From Fallopia convolvulus (Eukaryota > Streptophyta > Magnoliopsida > Caryophyllales > Polygonaceae), in the NCBI GenBank assembly GCA_964016875.1, contig OZ024735.1, positions 15,119,434 to 15,183,433 on the forward strand: a stretch of 64,000 nt of DNA, given 5' to 3'. The translations under genes and the position numbers were made by a program. The notes below the pieces were generated by a model, which was given only the letters and a program-made list of their open reading frames with translations, did no database searches and was not told where the DNA came from. Position 1 is the first letter of the stretch. The number at the start of each line of letters is the position of its first letter. Below, piece by piece: positions 61,735-64,000 of the stretch.

Positions 61735-63076
61735 ATGCCGGTAGGACGTCGAAGGCTTGAGTTTGACAACGCTGGTTATTACTCAGAACCTGAACATTCC
61801 TTGCACCGTAGACGCCGAGAGAACCGAGCCATGGCCACACCTGAAGAGATGGCTCGTCAATTGGAAATCCTCCAAAACCAGATGGAGGCGTTGAAACCGA
61901 GAAGGAAGGCGCTGCCGCAGAAGCTGAGCGTCAACGAGCTTCCAATGCTCGTCTACAAGAAGAGCTGCCTATCCGAGAAATGCCAAACAATACATGCATC
62001 CAAAACTAAGGGTGCCAGAGTCCCCAATCGTGCTTCCAGAGATAGAGAAACCCTTTGAGATCAAGTCTCAATTCATATCCTTAATTAAACGGGCTCAGTT
62101 TGAAGGGAAACCTACTGGGTGCCCTATGGAGCATATTAGAAACTTTCTTGATTTATGTGACACCATAGCTGCTGAAGGTGTCTCACTTGAATATGTTCTG
62201 TTAAAAGCTTTCAGGTGGTCTCTAGCTGGAAAGGCCCTGAGCTGGTTGGAGAGCCTACCTCCTAAGTCTATCAGGACTTGGAAGAAGTTGTATGATCAAT
62301 TTCTTACAAAATTCTTCCCTCCTACCAAGACAACGGAGTTGAGGAAACGCATCACCTCCTATCACCAGCTGCCTAATGAAACTTTTGTTGAAACATGGGA
62401 AAGATTCAAAGAGATGCTTAGACAGTGCCCCACGTATGGGCAACCTTTATATGTTCTGCAAGAAATCTTTTTCCAGGATATCAACGCAGAGACCAAGAAC
62501 CGCATCAACACGCATACTGCGTGCAGTTTTATAGAGATGGACCCTACGGTCGCATGGGAATTGCTGGATAAGCTATCCAATTATGATGCCATGTATGTAA
62601 CCCAGCAAACCCCCCAGCCGCAGAAACGTCTCTACGTGCCTAACCGAGAAGAAGTTGACCCAGACGTTAAAAATCAGTTTCTACAAGACGAGGTCAACCG
62701 CTTGAAGAAGCAGGTAAGTTTTCTCAAATCCTCTCAATCTTGTCAAGAGTGTGGTTCTTCCGCCCATAGTACTTCTGCTTGCACTAACATAGAGCAGGTA
62801 AGAGCCGCTGAGACAATCGCTGAAATGAATTACATGAGAGGCCCATACAGAAACCAGCCTAGCAATTTTGACAGGTCAAACAACTATCAGACGTGGGGCA
62901 ATCCAAATCCAAGTCCAAGCTATGCAGCGCCTCCACCAGATAGACGACCTGCGCCTTATCGACCTCCAGGCCATCAGGAGCCACCATCTTGGGTACAAGG
63001 GTTACAGGAAAGCATCAATGGGGTCCACAACAAGGTCAATGAAGTCCAAGCTAACCTTAACCACCAAAATAAATGA
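61735..63076 (+). pseudogene. gag of element B (Athila-like), two frameshifts, closed by an in-frame TGA
   Basis: ATG 61,735 opens MPVGRRRLEFDNAGYYSEPE, the usual Arg-rich gag start. The reading frame shifts near 61,898 and again near 61,987. From 61,994 it is open for 360 codons. That part holds the retrotransposon gag capsid domain (about residues 25-200: FLDLCDTIAAEGVSLEYVLL, LSWLESLPPKSIRTWKKL, TWERFKEMLRQCPTYG), a coiled coil (about 225-245), a CCHC zinc knuckle (C250, C253, H258, C263) and a Pro-rich tail. A TGA at 63,074-63,076 ends it, but the same frame continues open beyond. The product would form retrotransposon particles and bind element RNA. The two early frameshifts make this copy defective unless they are sequencing errors. 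Confidence 0.85.
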
Positions 63077-64000
63077 TGGGGAGAGTTCGATGTATGGAAG
63101 AAGAATGTTGATTCCCAACTAGGGAACCTTGCTGCACAGATTCCAAGACCACAAGGGCATCTTTTGGGCCGTCCCGAAGAAAACCCTAAAGGACAAATAG
63201 CAGCGGTGCACCTTAGGAGAGGAAAGACATTACCGGAGCGTGTCCAAGCTGAGGACAAGAAGGAAGAGGACACCATGGTTCAGCTCGGTAACGAGCCAGC
63301 AAGGGCAATTACCGAACCAACGTACCATGGTTACAATGCTCCAAGGGTACATAACGACCCTACGCCAGGTATGTTTTCTAATCCGAGCCTTCCTCTCAAT
63401 CCCAGGGTAGTTAACGACCCTATCAGGGTCGGTAACGACACGCCGAGCGTACCTAACGACCCTAGTGTCGACCCGGTAGCAGCACCCCTCGATTCTAACT
63501 TGGTTCCGAGGATGGTGAAATCTCTTCCATTTCCCACTAAGAAATCTGTGGACTCTACTGAGAGTAAGTTCAAGCGTTTCGTAAAGATTCTTCAGGGCAT
63601 TAATATTTCCATCCCATTCGCTGAAGCCCTAAGCGAAATGCCGGCTTACACAAAATTCTTGAAAGATATTCTTAGCAGGAAAAGATCCATTACAGAGCTG
63701 CAGGATGAAGTCAGATCTATAGCTTTACCAGAAAAGCTAGAAGATCCAGGGAGATTTGCAATAACGATCGGCATAGGCGACCACAAGTTCAAAGCTTTAT
63801 GTGATCTGGGAGCCAGTGCTAGTTTACTCCCTCTCTCAATCTGGTCTAAAGCCAATATGGGACCACTAGAGCCGGTAGATATGAATCTCTACATGGCAGA
63901 TGGATCATGTGTCAAGGCCACGGGAGTCGTGGATGACTATCCTATTCAAGTCGGGAAATTCTTTATACCGAATGATTTCAACGTCCTCGATATGCCTGAA
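63077..64000 (+). CDS. gag-pol linker and aspartic protease start of element B (partial, runs off window)
   Basis: Directly after the TGA, in the same frame as gag, the sequence stays open to the window end. It begins WGEFDVWKKNVDSQLGNLAAQ and continues QGHLLGRPEENPKGQIAAVHLRR, typical Athila gag-pol linker wording. A Pro/Asn/Asp-rich segment with repeated NDP units follows (VHNDP, VVNDP, VGNDT, VPNDP; 63,345-63,470). The protease domain starts near 63,745, with the catalytic Asp in LCDLGASASLLPLS (Asp codon 63,803-63,805); DLG instead of DTG/DSG is the normal Athila form. Reverse transcriptase and integrase should lie beyond the window. I include it as one frame; whether it is translated depends on the TGA. 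Confidence 0.8.

Larger units (their letters stand above)
60177..64000 (+). mobile_element. Athila-like Ty3/gypsy retrotransposon, 5' part (element B)
   Basis: The order is LTR (60,177-61,620), tRNA-Asp-type primer-binding site (61,624-61,641), gag (61,735-63,076), linker and protease start (63,077-64,000). The gag wording (SLAGKALSWLESLPPKSIRTW) and the protease active site LCDLGAS are those of the Athila group. The element continues past the window. It is inserted into gag of element A; the 5 bases before it are GCTGA, the predicted target duplication. Confidence 0.85.

Overview
The window is from a plant nuclear genome, almost certainly an angiosperm. The evidence is a long array of a ~157 bp satellite, plant-type Ty3/gypsy LTR elements with TGGCGCC primer-binding sites, two plant L1-type LINE fragments carrying an RNase H domain, a tRNA-derived SINE and a GC-rich hAT-like miniature element. 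I cannot name the species from the sequence. I see no intact host protein-coding gene and no rRNA or tRNA gene.

Layout. Positions 1 to about 48,278 are one uninterrupted, head-to-tail satellite array of roughly 310 monomers. Most monomers are 155-158 bp; one recurring variant is only ~147 bp. They are organised into higher-order repeats (HORs) whose lengths (931, 1088, 1243-1246, 1391, 1404 and 2472 bp) fit whole numbers of these two monomer sizes. On top of that are nested multi-kilobase duplications (7292/6204 bp and 4502/3574 bp) whose copies differ by whole blocks of monomers. Many monomers carry a perfect 8-bp dyad with a 4-nt centre, and in a few monomers that centre is reverse-complemented. 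The many 60-118 residue open frames in the array follow from the repeat sequence and are not genes.

From 48,279 the array ends abruptly in a minus-strand, heavily rearranged Ty3/gypsy element (48,279-51,364). It keeps a 5' LTR, primer-binding site, the start of gag and an integrase pseudogene. The integrase is split by a 358-bp hAT-like element with an exact 8-bp target duplication. Protease, reverse transcriptase and RNase H are absent, and an unassigned ~850 bp stretch with a 140-bp tandem duplication lies where they should be.

51,365-57,567 is AT-rich repeat debris: two plus-strand, 5'-truncated LINE pseudogenes (52.0-53.76 kb and 54.97-55.83 kb), a short 50-bp tandem repeat, and a full-length SINE with a 16-bp target duplication (56.4-56.6 kb).

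57,568-64,000 holds two nested plus-strand gypsy elements. Element A (LTR, primer-binding site, broken gag containing a CCGCGATCGCGG minisatellite) is interrupted at 60,176 by element B. B is an Athila-like element with a 1.44 kb LTR, a tRNA-Asp-type primer-binding site, a gag with two frameshifts and one in-frame TGA, and the start of a protease domain running off the window edge.

Taken together this is the edge of a large satellite domain (centromeric, pericentromeric or subtelomeric; the sequence alone does not decide) bordering nested retrotransposons. The interest lies in how the satellite evolves rather than in protein-coding systems.
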